In this document: in pieces, positions 16,107 to 25,105 of the stretch
Layout: the number at the start of each line of letters is the position of its first letter
Numbering within the stretch: position 1 is the first letter of the stretch
Origin: Natronohydrobacter sp.
GTDB lineage: Bacteria; Pseudomonadota; Alphaproteobacteria; Rhodobacterales; Rhodobacteraceae
Direction: 5' to 3'
Length of the DNA stretch: 64,000 nucleotides
NCBI GenBank assembly: GCA_030603695.1
Contig: JAUVXF010000004.1
Span: 62,001-126,000, forward strand
Notes under the pieces: generated by a model
Databases searched by the model: none
What the model saw: only the letters and a program-made list of their open reading frames with translations
What the model was told of the DNA's origin: nothing
Program-made: the position numbers and the translations under genes

Positions 16107-16167
16107 AACGTCCCCACCCCCCCGCATTACTGCCCTTCATGCCAAACCGACCCTCAGATGCAGCACG

Positions 16168-16590
16168 CTAGGGCTGGGCCTCGTCATGCAAGGCGCGCAA
16201 GGCGCTTTCGCACAGCCCCGCATCCAGCCAGCTACAGCCCGCGCAAAGGCTGCTCAGCGCGCCCGGCGGCACGGCGTCGCGGATACGCCCCCGCGCCGCG
16301 CCCCATGTCAGCCGCATGCCATCGCGCAGCCCCAAAGCCTGCGCATGGCGCGTATCAAGCCCCGCAATCTTGGCGGCATGTTCGCAAGACTGCCCGCGCC
16401 GCAGCGGGCAGGGGGCGCAGATGTGATCGGCTTGAAATGTGACCTCTATGTCCACGCCAGCGCCATCAGGCGCGCGCAGCCTGTCCACGATCCCGGCCAT
16501 GTTGGCGGTGAATTCGTCAGAATAGCCCTTGCCCTGAAACCCTAGAGCGCACAGGAAATGATGCGGGCGGAAGGTGACGTCCCCGCTCAT
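16168..16590 (-). CDS. DUF1284 domain-containing protein
   Basis: 140-residue cysteine-rich protein with the DUF1284 pattern RPHHFLCALGFQGKGYSDEF at the N-terminus and cysteine groups CAPCPLRRGQSC and LCAGCSWLDAGLC, which suggest a bound metal or iron-sulfur cluster. Function unknown. It is translationally coupled to purF: its ATG overlaps the purF stop codon (ATGA at 16590-16587). Together with radA, cvpA and purF it forms a minus-strand run. Confidence 0.85.
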   Translation of the reverse strand: MSGDVTFRPHHFLCALGFQGKGYSDEFTANMAGIVDRLRAPDGAGVDIEVTFQADHICAPCPLRRGQSCEHAAKIAGLDTRHAQALGLRDGMRLTWGAARGRIRDAVPPGALSSLCAGCSWLDAGLCESALRALHDEAQP

Positions 16591-18041
16591 TCCGCCGCAT
16601 GTTTTGGGGTGAATCCGCGCTCTATCATATCAGAAGGCGCAACCGGATATTCGCCAGAGAAACAGGCATCGCAATATTGCGGCTGGGCGGGATTGCGGCC
16701 CCCCGGTTCCCCCGCCGCGCGATACAGCCCATCGAGCGAGATGAATTTCAGGCTATCCACCCCGATATGGGCACGCATTTCTTCCTCGGACATGTTCGCG
16801 GCCAGCAGCTTTTCGCGCTCTGGCGTGTCCACCCCGTAAAAACAGGGCCATGCCGTCGGGGGCGAGGCGATGCGGAAATGCACCTCTGCCGCGCCGGCCT
16901 CTATGATCATTTCCTTGATCTTCTGGCTGGTTGTGCCGCGCACCACGGAATCATCCACCAAGATGATCCGTTTTCCCCGGATCAGCGCACGGTTTACATT
17001 CAGCTTCAGACGCACCCCCATAGAGCGGATGGCCTGCGAGGGTTCAATAAAGGTGCGCCCCATATATTGATTGCGCGTGATCCCAAGGGCAAAGGGAATC
17101 CCCGATTCCTGCGAAAAGCCGATGGCGGCAGGCGTGCCGCTATCGGGCACAGGGCAGACCAGATCGGCGTCAATGGGCGCTTCGCGGGCCAGTTCCACCC
17201 CGATCTGACGGCGCGTTTCATAGACAGAGCGGCCCCCGTAGAAACTGTCTGGCCGCGAAAAATAGACATGTTCAAAAATGCAGAACCGCGATTTTTGCGG
17301 CGCGAAGGGCTGCATGGATTCCACGCCCTTGTCGCTGATCACAACCATTTCGCCCGGTGCGATTTCGCGCTCGAAATCCGCGCCGATGATATCCAGCGCG
17401 CAGGTTTCAGAGGCCAGCACCCAGCCCTTGTGCAGCCGGCCCAGCACCAGAGGGCGCACGCCCAGCGGATCACGCACGCCAATCAGCTTGGTGCGCGTCA
17501 TCGCCACAACTGAAAACGCCCCTTCCGTGCGGCGGAGCGCGTCTTTCATGCGCTCTGGGATCGTTTTCTGAAACGAGCGCGCCATCAGATGGATCAGGCA
17601 TTCGCTGTCAGAACTGGATTGAAAGATAGACCCGCGTTCGATCAATTCGCGGCGAATGGCATCTGCGTTGGTGATATTGCCATTATGCGCCAAGGCCGCG
17701 CCGCCCATGGCGAATTCGCCGAAAAAGGGCTGCACATCGCGGATTTGCGTGGCCCCTTTGGAACCTGCGGTGGAATAGCGCACATGGCCAATCCCGATGG
17801 AGCCGGGCAGCCCTTCGATCACGCCTGCCTTGGTGAAATTGTCACGCACCAGCCCGAAGCGATGGGCCGAATGAAAGCCCGAATCGGGGTGATGGGTGAT
17901 AATGCCCCCGGCCTCTTGCCCGCGATGTTGCAGCGCATGCAGGCCAAGGGCCACGAAATTGGCAGCATCCTCTACTCCGATGCAGCCGAAAACACCACAT
18001 TCCTCGCGCAGTTTATCGTCATCGAACGGGTGGCTGAGCAT
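16587..18041 (-). CDS. purF: Amidophosphoribosyltransferase
   Basis: First committed step of purine synthesis: PRPP plus glutamine to phosphoribosylamine. The 484-residue product has a short propeptide before the nucleophile Cys15 (REE-CGVFGCIGV), then the class II glutaminase domain with NGNITNADAIRREL, and a C-terminal PRTase domain with the PRPP loop ILVDDSVVRGTTSQ. Four-cysteine pattern elements seen in iron-sulfur PurF enzymes may be present (for example CPVPDSGTP is the active-site flag, and PQYCDACFSGEYP near the end). It follows cvpA by 80 bases. Confidence 0.97.
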   Translation of the reverse strand: MLSHPFDDDKLREECGVFGCIGVEDAANFVALGLHALQHRGQEAGGIITHHPDSGFHSAHRFGLVRDNFTKAGVIEGLPGSIGIGHVRYSTAGSKGATQIRDVQPFFGEFAMGGAALAHNGNITNADAIRRELIERGSIFQSSSDSECLIHLMARSFQKTIPERMKDALRRTEGAFSVVAMTRTKLIGVRDPLGVRPLVLGRLHKGWVLASETCALDIIGADFEREIAPGEMVVISDKGVESMQPFAPQKSRFCIFEHVYFSRPDSFYGGRSVYETRRQIGVELAREAPIDADLVCPVPDSGTPAAIGFSQESGIPFALGITRNQYMGRTFIEPSQAIRSMGVRLKLNVNRALIRGKRIILVDDSVVRGTTSQKIKEMIIEAGAAEVHFRIASPPTAWPCFYGVDTPEREKLLAANMSEEEMRAHIGVDSLKFISLDGLYRAAGEPGGRNPAQPQYCDACFSGEYPVAPSDMIERGFTPKHAAE

Positions 18042-18121
18042 GGGACACTCGCATTTGTTGGGCCGATGCCGCCGCTCTATCCTATCACGCGGTCGCTGTC
18101 ACGCCCAGAACGCGCCTGTGA

Positions 18122-18673
18122 TTACCGGCATTCTGCAACAAGTTGCTCATATTTGCCGACCAGCCAGTTTGGCGCATCATCCGGCACGGCCTCGTTCAGG
18201 TTGCCAGAAAGCTGCCCGAAAATAGAGGCAGAGCGCGATTCTGCCACCATCGCGACAGAACCGGGGGGAACCGCGCGTTCAAAGACCAATAGCGCAATCG
18301 CCACCAGCAATATGCCGCGTGCCACCCCGAACAGAAAGCCCGCGCCCTGATCCACCCCGCCAATGACCGAATTGCGCACGAAAGATGAAAAAAGCGGCGT
18401 GAACAGCGAGGCCAGCACCAGCACCACCGCAAAGACCACGGCAAAGGCCGCGATCACTGTCAATTCGCAGCTATCGCCCAGAAAGCTGCCCAGATAGGGG
18501 ATTTCGCGCACCAAGGGTTGCACGCTGGGGGCAAGGATGAAGGCCAGCACAGCGGCGGCAATCCAGCCCAGAATGGCCAGCGCCTCGCGCATGAAGCCGC
18601 GCGAATAGGCCAGAATCCCAGAGACGAGGATAATCACCGCCACAGCTGCGTCGATTATGTTGAAGCCTTCCAT
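18122..18673 (-). CDS. cvpA: CvpA family membrane protein
   Basis: 183-residue inner-membrane protein with four hydrophobic segments, the first being IIDAAVAVIILVSGILAYSRG and the next containing ILGWIAAAVLAFILAP. Members are needed for colicin V export in E. coli and are linked to envelope stress; the molecular role is uncertain. The position between radA and purF is the standard one in alphaproteobacteria, which supports the assignment. C-terminal 40 residues are soluble. Confidence 0.92.
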   Translation of the reverse strand: MEGFNIIDAAVAVIILVSGILAYSRGFMREALAILGWIAAAVLAFILAPSVQPLVREIPYLGSFLGDSCELTVIAAFAVVFAVVLVLASLFTPLFSSFVRNSVIGGVDQGAGFLFGVARGILLVAIALLVFERAVPPGSVAMVAESRSASIFGQLSGNLNEAVPDDAPNWLVGKYEQLVAECR

Positions 18674-18700
18674 CCGCCTCTCCTATGTGTTGCGAAGCTG

Positions 18701-20059
18701 TCAGCCAGCGCCAAAAATCTGCCCGACAACTTCGGCAAGATCGGGCATTTCCTTCAGTTCAAATCCGTCCATCGCCGCAGGCTTTGCCAGCCGTGGCGCG
18801 ATAGCTGCGCAGAAACCAAGTTTTTGCGCCTCTTTCAACCTGTTTTCGGTCTGGCTCACTGGTCTGAGAGCACCAGAGAGGCTGATTTCGCCAAATACGA
18901 CCGTATCTATCGGCAAGGCGATATCTTCGCGGGCCGAAAGCAGGGCGCAGGCAATGGCCAGATCGGCGGCAGGTTCGAGAACGCGCATGCCGCCCGCCAC
19001 GTTCAAAAACACATCCATCCCGGCAAAGGGGATGCCGCAGCGCGCTTCCAGCACGGCAAGGATGGTGGACAGGCGCGCGGAATCCAACCCCACCACAGTG
19101 CGGCGGGGCGTGCCAAGGGGCGAGGGGGCGACCAGCGCCTGTATCTCTGTCAGCATGGGGCGCGTGCCCTCTATGCCTGCAAACACAACAGAACCGGGGG
19201 CAGGCGTGCCGCGTTCGGACAGAAACAGCGCCGAAGGGTTGGCCACTTCGGCCAGCCCTGCGCCTGTCATCTCGAACACGCCGATTTCATCTGCCGGGCC
19301 AAAGCGGTTTTTCACGGCGCGCAAAATGCGGAACTGATGGCCCCGCTCGCCTTCGAAATACAGCACAGTATCGACCATATGTTCCACCACGCGCGGCCCG
19401 GCGATCTGGCCCTCTTTCGTGACATGGCCCACCAGAACCACAGACACGCCACGCCGCTTGGCGAAACTGACCAATTCATGCGCCGCCGCCCGCACCTGAG
19501 AGACAGAGCCGGGCGCGCTATCCACGGTATCCAGCCACATGGTCTGGATCGAATCGATCACCACCAGATCGGGGCGCTCTGTTTCCAGCGTAGAGAGGAT
19601 ATCGCGCAGATTGGTTTCTGCGCCCAGATGCACAGGCGCGGCAGACAGCCCCAGACGGGCGGCGCGCAGGCGCACTTGGGCTGCGGCCTCTTCTCCCGAA
19701 ATATAAAAGCATTTCAGGTTGTTGGAGGCAAAACTTGCCACAGCTTGCAGCAGTAGAGTAGATTTCCCGATCCCCGGATCACCGCCCACCAGAATGGCAG
19801 AGGCCGCAACCAGCCCGCCGCCCAGAACGCGGTCAAGCTCTGCCATGCCACTGGCGGCGCGGGGGGGTGGTGGCTCTGCATCGGCGAGAGTGGACAGCGC
19901 GATCTGTCGGCCCTTGGCCACACGCGCGCCGGGGCCTGCCGAAAGCGGCGCGTCCTCGATGATGCTGTTCCACCCGCCACAGGCATCGCAGCGCCCAGAC
20001 CATTTGCGATGGGTGGCGCCACAGGCGGTGCAGGTAAATTGCGGAAGAGATTTTGCCAT
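18701..20059 (-). CDS. radA: DNA repair protein RadA
   Basis: RecA-like ATPase that drives branch migration during homologous recombination. The 452-residue chain has the N-terminal C4 zinc finger FTCTACGATHRKWSGRCDAC, the Walker A GGDPGIGKSTLLLQ, Walker B VVIDSIQTMW, the RadA signature KNRFGPADEIGVFEM, and a C-terminal Lon-protease-like domain ending before EVVGQIFG. It begins the radA-cvpA-purF-DUF1284 run, 27 bases upstream of cvpA. Confidence 0.97.
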   Translation of the reverse strand: MAKSLPQFTCTACGATHRKWSGRCDACGGWNSIIEDAPLSAGPGARVAKGRQIALSTLADAEPPPPRAASGMAELDRVLGGGLVAASAILVGGDPGIGKSTLLLQAVASFASNNLKCFYISGEEAAAQVRLRAARLGLSAAPVHLGAETNLRDILSTLETERPDLVVIDSIQTMWLDTVDSAPGSVSQVRAAAHELVSFAKRRGVSVVLVGHVTKEGQIAGPRVVEHMVDTVLYFEGERGHQFRILRAVKNRFGPADEIGVFEMTGAGLAEVANPSALFLSERGTPAPGSVVFAGIEGTRPMLTEIQALVAPSPLGTPRRTVVGLDSARLSTILAVLEARCGIPFAGMDVFLNVAGGMRVLEPAADLAIACALLSAREDIALPIDTVVFGEISLSGALRPVSQTENRLKEAQKLGFCAAIAPRLAKPAAMDGFELKEMPDLAEVVGQIFGAG

Positions 20060-20082
20060 TGCCGCGTTATTGCAGCACCGCC

Positions 20083-21243
20083 CTAATCACGCAAGCCCGC
20101 GCTGACACGGTGCAGGCGTAATTGCGCAAGATCGGGCAGGGCCTCTTGCATTGCGGCCAGTGTTTGCGCCTCTGTCGCGGCGTGATCTGCCTCTGGTGTC
20201 AGCTCTGCCAGCAATTCCAGATGCAAGCCATCCTCGAAGTAATCCAGATGCACCCGCTCTATCCGGCAGATCATGGGATGCGCCAGCGCCAGTGTCAGGA
20301 TTTGCCCTTCAACCTGTGCGCGCAAGGGCGCGTGTTCCGCGCCAAAGCCTTCGAAATGGCCTGCGGGTTCGACATGAATGATCAGGTCTTCCAAAGCATC
20401 AACCTGCGCTAGTGCCCTTTCGCGTGCGGCCTCGGCAATGCGGTGGCCTTCGGTGACGCTGATATGCGGGTTCACCATGACCGAAACATCGGCCACAACC
20501 CGCGCGCCGTGCTGGCGCATGCGCAGATGGCGAAACCCTTCAACCCCAGAAGAGGTGGCGAGGCTGGTTTCCAGCGCCTCTCTCAGGAAATCGGGGGCTT
20601 GGGTATCCACCAATTCATCGGCGGCGGATTTTCCAAAATCCCAGGCCACCCGCAGCAGCATGAGCGCGATGATCATTGCCGCCAGCGGATCGCCCCAGAA
20701 AAACCCCGCCTGTGCCGCGCCGATCCCCACCAGGGCCACCACAGAGGATAACGCATCTGTCCGGTGGTGCCAGGCATTTGCCCGCAACAGCGCGGAACCG
20801 GTTTGCCGCGCAACCCGCAGTGTCTGATGATAAAGCCCCTCTTTCACCACGATGGACAGACCCACAATGGCAAGGGCCACAGGCCCTGCCGCATGCGCTG
20901 CGCCCTCTGTCATCCGGCCCGCCCCTTCCCACAGGATGCCAAGCCCCGTCAGCGCAAGAATGGCGGCCAATGCCAATGTGGCCAATGTCTCGAATCGGCC
21001 ATGGCCGTAGGGGTGGTTGTCATCGGGCGGGCGATTGGCATGGCGCAGGCCCCAAAGCACCATGATATCTGACGCCAGATCGCTTAGCGAATGCACCCCG
21101 TCGGCCACCAGCGCCGGGCTGGCAAGCACCACACCGCCCACAATCTTGAGCGCTGTAAGCGCAAGATTGATGATGGCGCCAAGGATGGTGACGCGGGCTT
21201 TCGGCGTCTGCGAAAATGACAGCATGACAGGGTGCGGTTCCAA
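20083..21243 (-). CDS. Cation diffusion facilitator family transporter
   Basis: Inner-membrane antiporter exporting divalent metal ions (Zn, Fe, Mn or Co) against protons. The metal-site helices are recognisable: [12 protein letters not shown] in helix II and [11 protein letters not shown] in helix V. The cytoplasmic dimerisation domain follows ([16 protein letters not shown]). At 386 residues it is longer than a usual CDF of about 300; an extra C-terminal region from about residue 300 ([18 protein letters not shown]) looks like a second domain of the same kind. Start may be the ATG at 21243 or six codons later (MLSFSQ). Ends 23 bases before radA begins. Confidence 0.9.
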   Translation of the reverse strand: MEPHPVMLSFSQTPKARVTILGAIINLALTALKIVGGVVLASPALVADGVHSLSDLASDIMVLWGLRHANRPPDDNHPYGHGRFETLATLALAAILALTGLGILWEGAGRMTEGAAHAAGPVALAIVGLSIVVKEGLYHQTLRVARQTGSALLRANAWHHRTDALSSVVALVGIGAAQAGFFWGDPLAAMIIALMLLRVAWDFGKSAADELVDTQAPDFLREALETSLATSSGVEGFRHLRMRQHGARVVADVSVMVNPHISVTEGHRIAEAARERALAQVDALEDLIIHVEPAGHFEGFGAEHAPLRAQVEGQILTLALAHPMICRIERVHLDYFEDGLHLELLAELTPEADHAATEAQTLAAMQEALPDLAQLRLHRVSAGLRD

Positions 21244-21402
21244 CTTCTCTGGCGCATATATCTTAGCGGGGTCTGGGGGGCGGCAGAACCCCCAAACTGC
21301 CCGGATTTTCCCGCAAAACCCATGCTGGCAATCCCCGGCGGTTCTTTGCTAAACTGGGCCAAGGCAAAAGGGCTGCCCCTTGCAGGACAGATGGAGGAAC
21401 AG

Positions 21403-22626
21403 ATGCCGCTTGATAAACCCGCGCTGAAAGCCAAAGATGCCCCCGATCTGGGGAAATTCCTGTGGGATGATCCGCTGCGGCTGGAACTGCAATTGTCGGA
21501 AGATGAGCGCATGTTGCGCGATGCGGCGCATGAATTCGCGCAAACGGTGCTGCAACCGCGCGTGATTGCCGCGTATCGCGAGGAAACATCCGATCCCGAA
21601 CTATTCCGCCTGATGGGCGAGGCCGGGTTGCTGGGGGTGACGCTGCCAGAGGAATATGGCGGGCTTGGCGCGTCTTATGTCACCTATGGCCTTGTCGCGC
21701 GCGAGATTGAGCGGGTGGATAGTGGCTATCGGTCGATGATGTCGGTGCAAAGCTCTCTCGTGATCTATCCGATCTATGCTTACGGGTCTGAAGCGCAGCG
21801 CGCGAAATATCTGCCGGGCCTGTGTTCGGGCGCGCTGATTGGCTGCTTTGGCCTGACAGAGCCTGACGCCGGGTCAGACCCCGCAGGCATGAAAACCCGC
21901 GCCGAGAAAACCGCCACGGGCTACCGCCTGACAGGTTCCAAAATGTGGATATCCAACAGCCCCTTTGCCGATGTCTTTGTCGTCTGGGCGAAATCCGAAG
22001 CGCATGGCGGGCGTATCCGGGGCTTTGTGCTGGAAAAGGGCATGGCGGGGCTGTCTGCGCCCAAGATTGGCGGCAAGCTGAGCCTGCGGGCCTCGACCAC
22101 CGGGGAGATTGTCATGGACGGGGTAGAGGTGGGGGAAGACGCTCTTTTGCCCCATGTCGAGGGGCTGAAAGGCCCGTTTGGCTGCCTCAACCGCGCGCGC
22201 TACGGGATTGCTTGGGGGGTTATGGGCGCGGCAGAAGCCTGCTGGCACGCTGCGCGCCACTATGGGCTGGATCGCAAGCAATTTGACAAGCCCCTTGCCG
22301 GCACGCAGCTTTTCCAGAAAAAACTGGCCGATATGCAAACCGACATCGCGCTGGGCCTGCAAGCGGCGCTGCAAGTGGGCCGGCTGATGGATACGGCCAG
22401 CGCCGCGCCGGAAATGATAAGCCTGATCAAGCGCAACAATTGCGGCAAGGCGCTGGAGATCGCGCGCATGGCGCGTGACATGCATGGCGGCAATGGGATT
22501 TCCGAGGAATATCAGGTTATCCGCCACATGATGAATCTGGAAACCGTGAACACCTATGAGGGCACGCATGATATTCACGCGCTTATCTTGGGGCGCGCGC
22601 AAACCGGGGTGCAGGCATTTTTCTAG
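21403..22626 (+). CDS. gcdH: Glutaryl-CoA dehydrogenase (acyl-CoA dehydrogenase family)
   Basis: FAD enzyme oxidising and decarboxylating glutaryl-CoA to crotonyl-CoA in lysine and tryptophan catabolism. The 407-residue product has family blocks [39 protein letters not shown], and the catalytic Glu region [18 protein letters not shown]; the order and the N-terminal [13 protein letters not shown] segment are typical of glutaryl-CoA dehydrogenases. The start ATG at 21403 follows GGAGGA at 21394-21399; upstream in-frame starts reach into the divergent CDF gene. Kynureninase elsewhere in the window fits a tryptophan route. Confidence 0.92.
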   Translation: MPLDKPALKAKDAPDLGKFLWDDPLRLELQLSEDERMLRDAAHEFAQTVLQPRVIAAYREETSDPELFRLMGEAGLLGVTLPEEYGGLGASYVTYGLVAREIERVDSGYRSMMSVQSSLVIYPIYAYGSEAQRAKYLPGLCSGALIGCFGLTEPDAGSDPAGMKTRAEKTATGYRLTGSKMWISNSPFADVFVVWAKSEAHGGRIRGFVLEKGMAGLSAPKIGGKLSLRASTTGEIVMDGVEVGEDALLPHVEGLKGPFGCLNRARYGIAWGVMGAAEACWHAARHYGLDRKQFDKPLAGTQLFQKKLADMQTDIALGLQAALQVGRLMDTASAAPEMISLIKRNNCGKALEIARMARDMHGGNGISEEYQVIRHMMNLETVNTYEGTHDIHALILGRAQTGVQAFF

Positions 22627-22954
22627 GGCGCTGAAATTGGTTTGAGCGTGGTTTTTGGCGCTTGTGCATGCCATACAGGGCCATATGCGGCGCTTGTGTC
22701 TCTGCGGGTTTCGTGATGGCCCCTTGGCCCTTTGGCCTTGCAGGGAAGCAAAGCGGTGTGTTGTTTTCCCTGCCACAACCTGACAGCGCCACATAAAGCG
22801 GGGCGCAAGACATGGTTTCGCAGCGTTGCGGCGCTGCGACATCTTCGCCGACTGTTGCAAGATCACAATCGCCGGGCAAAGGTGCTGCATTTTTTGCAGT
22901 GCGCTGGCGTGAAACTGTGTAAGACAAACTGCCCATACGCTTTGGAGGCTGCCC
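22627..22954. other. Gap between gcdH and the GntR gene
   Basis: 328 bases without a supported gene. A hairpin GCAGGGAA/TTCCCTGC with an 18-base loop lies at 22740-22773, and a smaller CTGCA/TGCAG stem at 22885-22899. One could end gcdH transcription, but neither has a clean T-run. Confidence 0.4.
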
Positions 22955-23638
22955 ATGACAGACCGTCTGCCCGCCCATCAGATCGCCTATGCGCGGCTGC
23001 GCGATATGGTGCTGTTTGGTGATCTGGCACCGGGGGCGGCGGTGACGATAGAGGGGCTTGTGGCGCGTCTGGGTTTGGGCATGACCCCGGTGCGCGAAGC
23101 CATCCGGCGCCTGATTGCCGAAGGGGCGTTGCAAATGCAGGGCAATCGGCGCGTCTGTGTGCCGCGTCTGGATGTGGCGGCCTTGCAGGATCTGGGCTTC
23201 GCGCGCGCGGCGATTGAAACGCAACTCGCGCGGCAGGCGTTGCCGGGCTGTGACGGGGCGGTGATTGCGCAGTTGCGCGCGATAGATGCGCGGCTGGATC
23301 AGGCGCTGGCCACAGGGGATATTCCCGCCTATCTGCGCGCCAATCATGCGTTTCATTTCGCGCTGTATGCGCGCGCGGGGTCAGAGGTGCTGGAGGCTTT
23401 GGCAATCTCTCTGTGGCTGCGGTTCGGGCCATCCTTGCGCGTGGTCTGTCTGGGGCAGGGGAGCGAAGGCGCGCGCGGTGCGCATGGCGATGCGCTGCAT
23501 ATGCCCGACAATCACAAGCGCGCGCTTGCCGCGCTGCAAGCGGCTGATGGCACAGCCTTGGCAGAGGCGATTGGCGCAGACATTGCGCAAGGGGTTGAAA
23601 ACATCCGCGCCGGGCTGGCCCGGGGCGTCTTCGCATAA
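22955..23638 (+). CDS. GntR family transcriptional regulator, FCD subfamily
   Basis: 227 residues: an N-terminal winged helix with the recognition helix GLGMTPVREAIRRLIAEGAL (about 45-65), then an all-helical FCD ligand domain containing the metal-binding histidine motif RANHAFHFALY. FCD regulators are usually repressors released by a carboxylic acid or amino-acid-derived ligand. It lies 72 bases upstream of the omega-aminotransferase gene, with a perfect 14-base palindrome immediately after its own stop codon, which suggests control of that gene. Confidence 0.92.
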   Translation: MTDRLPAHQIAYARLRDMVLFGDLAPGAAVTIEGLVARLGLGMTPVREAIRRLIAEGALQMQGNRRVCVPRLDVAALQDLGFARAAIETQLARQALPGCDGAVIAQLRAIDARLDQALATGDIPAYLRANHAFHFALYARAGSEVLEALAISLWLRFGPSLRVVCLGQGSEGARGAHGDALHMPDNHKRALAALQAADGTALAEAIGADIAQGVENIRAGLARGVFA

Positions 23639-23650
23639 TTTGATCAAATT
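23637..23650. promoter_or_regulatory. 14-base perfect palindrome, probable GntR operator
   Basis: AATTTGATCAAATT is fully self-complementary and begins within the GntR stop codon. It ends 3 bases before the -35 element of the aminotransferase promoter. The neighbouring FCD-type regulator is the natural candidate to bind it. Confidence 0.55.
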
Positions 23651-23653
23651 GCC

Positions 23654-23681
23654 TTGACGCGGGGTGGTCGGCCTGTATCCT
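23654..23681 (+). promoter_or_regulatory. Probable promoter of the omega-aminotransferase gene
   Basis: TTGACG (23654-23659) and TATCCT (23676-23681), 16-base spacer, 30 bases before the ATG. Confidence 0.55.
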
Positions 23682-23710
23682 CTGGCAAAATCTGATTTGC
23701 GGAGAGACCC

Positions 23711-25105
23711 ATGAGCTTGACCAATATCGCGCCCACGTCAGAATTGCAGGCGCTGGATGCGGCCCATCACATGCACCCCTTCACCGCCAATGGCGCTTTG
23801 GCCAAGAAGGGCGCGCGTATCATCGTGCGCGCCGATGGTGTGCGGCTGACCGATAGCGACGGGCAAGAGCTGATAGACGGCATGGCCGGGCTGTGGTGCG
23901 TCAATATCGGCTATGGCCGCACGGAGCTGGCAGAGGCTGCGGCGCGCCAGATGCGCGAATTGCCCTATTACAACACGTTTTTCCAAACCAGCCATGTGCC
24001 CGCCTTGAAACTGGCCGCAAAACTGGCCGAACTTGCGCCGGGAGATCTGAACCATGTCTTTTTCGCCTGCTCCGGGTCAGAAGCCAATGACACCAATCTG
24101 CGCATGGTGCGGCAATACTGGGCGCTGAAGGGCCAGCCCCAACGCCATATCGTGATTTCGCGCAAGAATGGCTATCATGGCTCAACCATGGGGGGCGGAT
24201 CGCTGGGGGGGATGTCGGGTATGCATGCGCAAGGCGGCCTGCCCATTCCGGGGATTGTGCATATTGACCAGCCCCATTGGTATCTGGAAGGTGGCGATAT
24301 GACGCCAGAGGCATTTGGCCTTGCGCGCGCGCAGCAACTGGAAGCCAAGATATTGGAACTGGGGCCGGACAATGTGGCAGCCTTCATCGCAGAGCCGGTG
24401 CAGGGCGCAGGCGGTGTGATCATCCCGCCTGAAAGCTATTGGCCCGAAATCCAGCGCATTGTGGATAAATACGGGATTTTGCTGATCGCAGATGAGGTGA
24501 TCACCGGCTTTGGGCGCACTGGCTATTGGTTTGCCTCCGAGGGCTATGGCATCCGCCCCCATATCATCACCATCGCCAAGGGCCTGTCCTCTGGCTATCA
24601 GCCCATTGGCGGCTCTATTGTCTGTGACGAGGTGGCCCATACCATCGCGCAGGATGAATTCAATCATGGCTATACTTATTCCGGCCATCCGGTTGCCGCG
24701 GCTGTGGCGCTGGAAAACCTGCGCATTCTGGAAGAAGAAGGGATCATAACCCGCGTGCGCCATGAAACAGCGCCGTATCTGGCGCAGGCTTGGGGGTCTT
24801 TGGCCGATCATCCGCTGGTGGGCGAGGCGGTTTCGCGCGGGATGATGGCCAGCCTTGCGCTGACACCTGACAAAGCCAGCCGCGCGCGTTTTGCCGCCGA
24901 TCCGGGAACGGTGGGCTATATCTGCCGCGAATATTCCTTTGGAAACAATCTGGTGATGCGCCATGTCTATGATCGGATGATCATTGCGCCGCCTTTGGTG
25001 ATCACACGTGCCGATATTGACGAATTGATTGCCCGCGCGCGCAAGACGCTGGATCAGACCTATGCCCATTTGCAGCGCGAAGGCATGTTGAAAGCGGCCG
25101 CTTAA
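23711..25105 (+). CDS. Class III (omega) aminotransferase, putrescine-pyruvate type
   Basis: PLP enzyme moving a terminal amino group to a keto acid. The 464-residue chain has the N-terminal HHMHPFTANGALAKKGARII, typical of the putrescine/beta-alanine-pyruvate aminotransferase (SpuC-like) group, the SGSEANDTNLRM cofactor loop, the Asp in LLIADEVITGFGRTG, and the Schiff-base Lys290 in TIAKGLSSGY. A GGAGAG ribosome site precedes the ATG. It overlaps the converging FAD oxidoreductase gene by four bases at the 3' end. A polyamine role is supported by this neighbour, but other omega-amino acids are possible. Confidence 0.88.
   Translation: MSLTNIAPTSELQALDAAHHMHPFTANGALAKKGARIIVRADGVRLTDSDGQELIDGMAGLWCVNIGYGRTELAEAAARQMRELPYYNTFFQTSHVPALKLAAKLAELAPGDLNHVFFACSGSEANDTNLRMVRQYWALKGQPQRHIVISRKNGYHGSTMGGGSLGGMSGMHAQGGLPIPGIVHIDQPHWYLEGGDMTPEAFGLARAQQLEAKILELGPDNVAAFIAEPVQGAGGVIIPPESYWPEIQRIVDKYGILLIADEVITGFGRTGYWFASEGYGIRPHIITIAKGLSSGYQPIGGSIVCDEVAHTIAQDEFNHGYTYSGHPVAAAVALENLRILEEEGIITRVRHETAPYLAQAWGSLADHPLVGEAVSRGMMASLALTPDKASRARFAADPGTVGYICREYSFGNNLVMRHVYDRMIIAPPLVITRADIDELIARARKTLDQTYAHLQREGMLKAAA

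Noticed and set aside
15694-16140. Open frames across the two copies of the dispersed repeat (also 49394-49684) that encode a shared peptide stretch
   Set aside because: The shared peptide follows from the shared DNA repeat. The frames begin in different places, overlap gene ends and terminators, and lack ribosome sites, so a DNA or RNA element is more likely than a protein.
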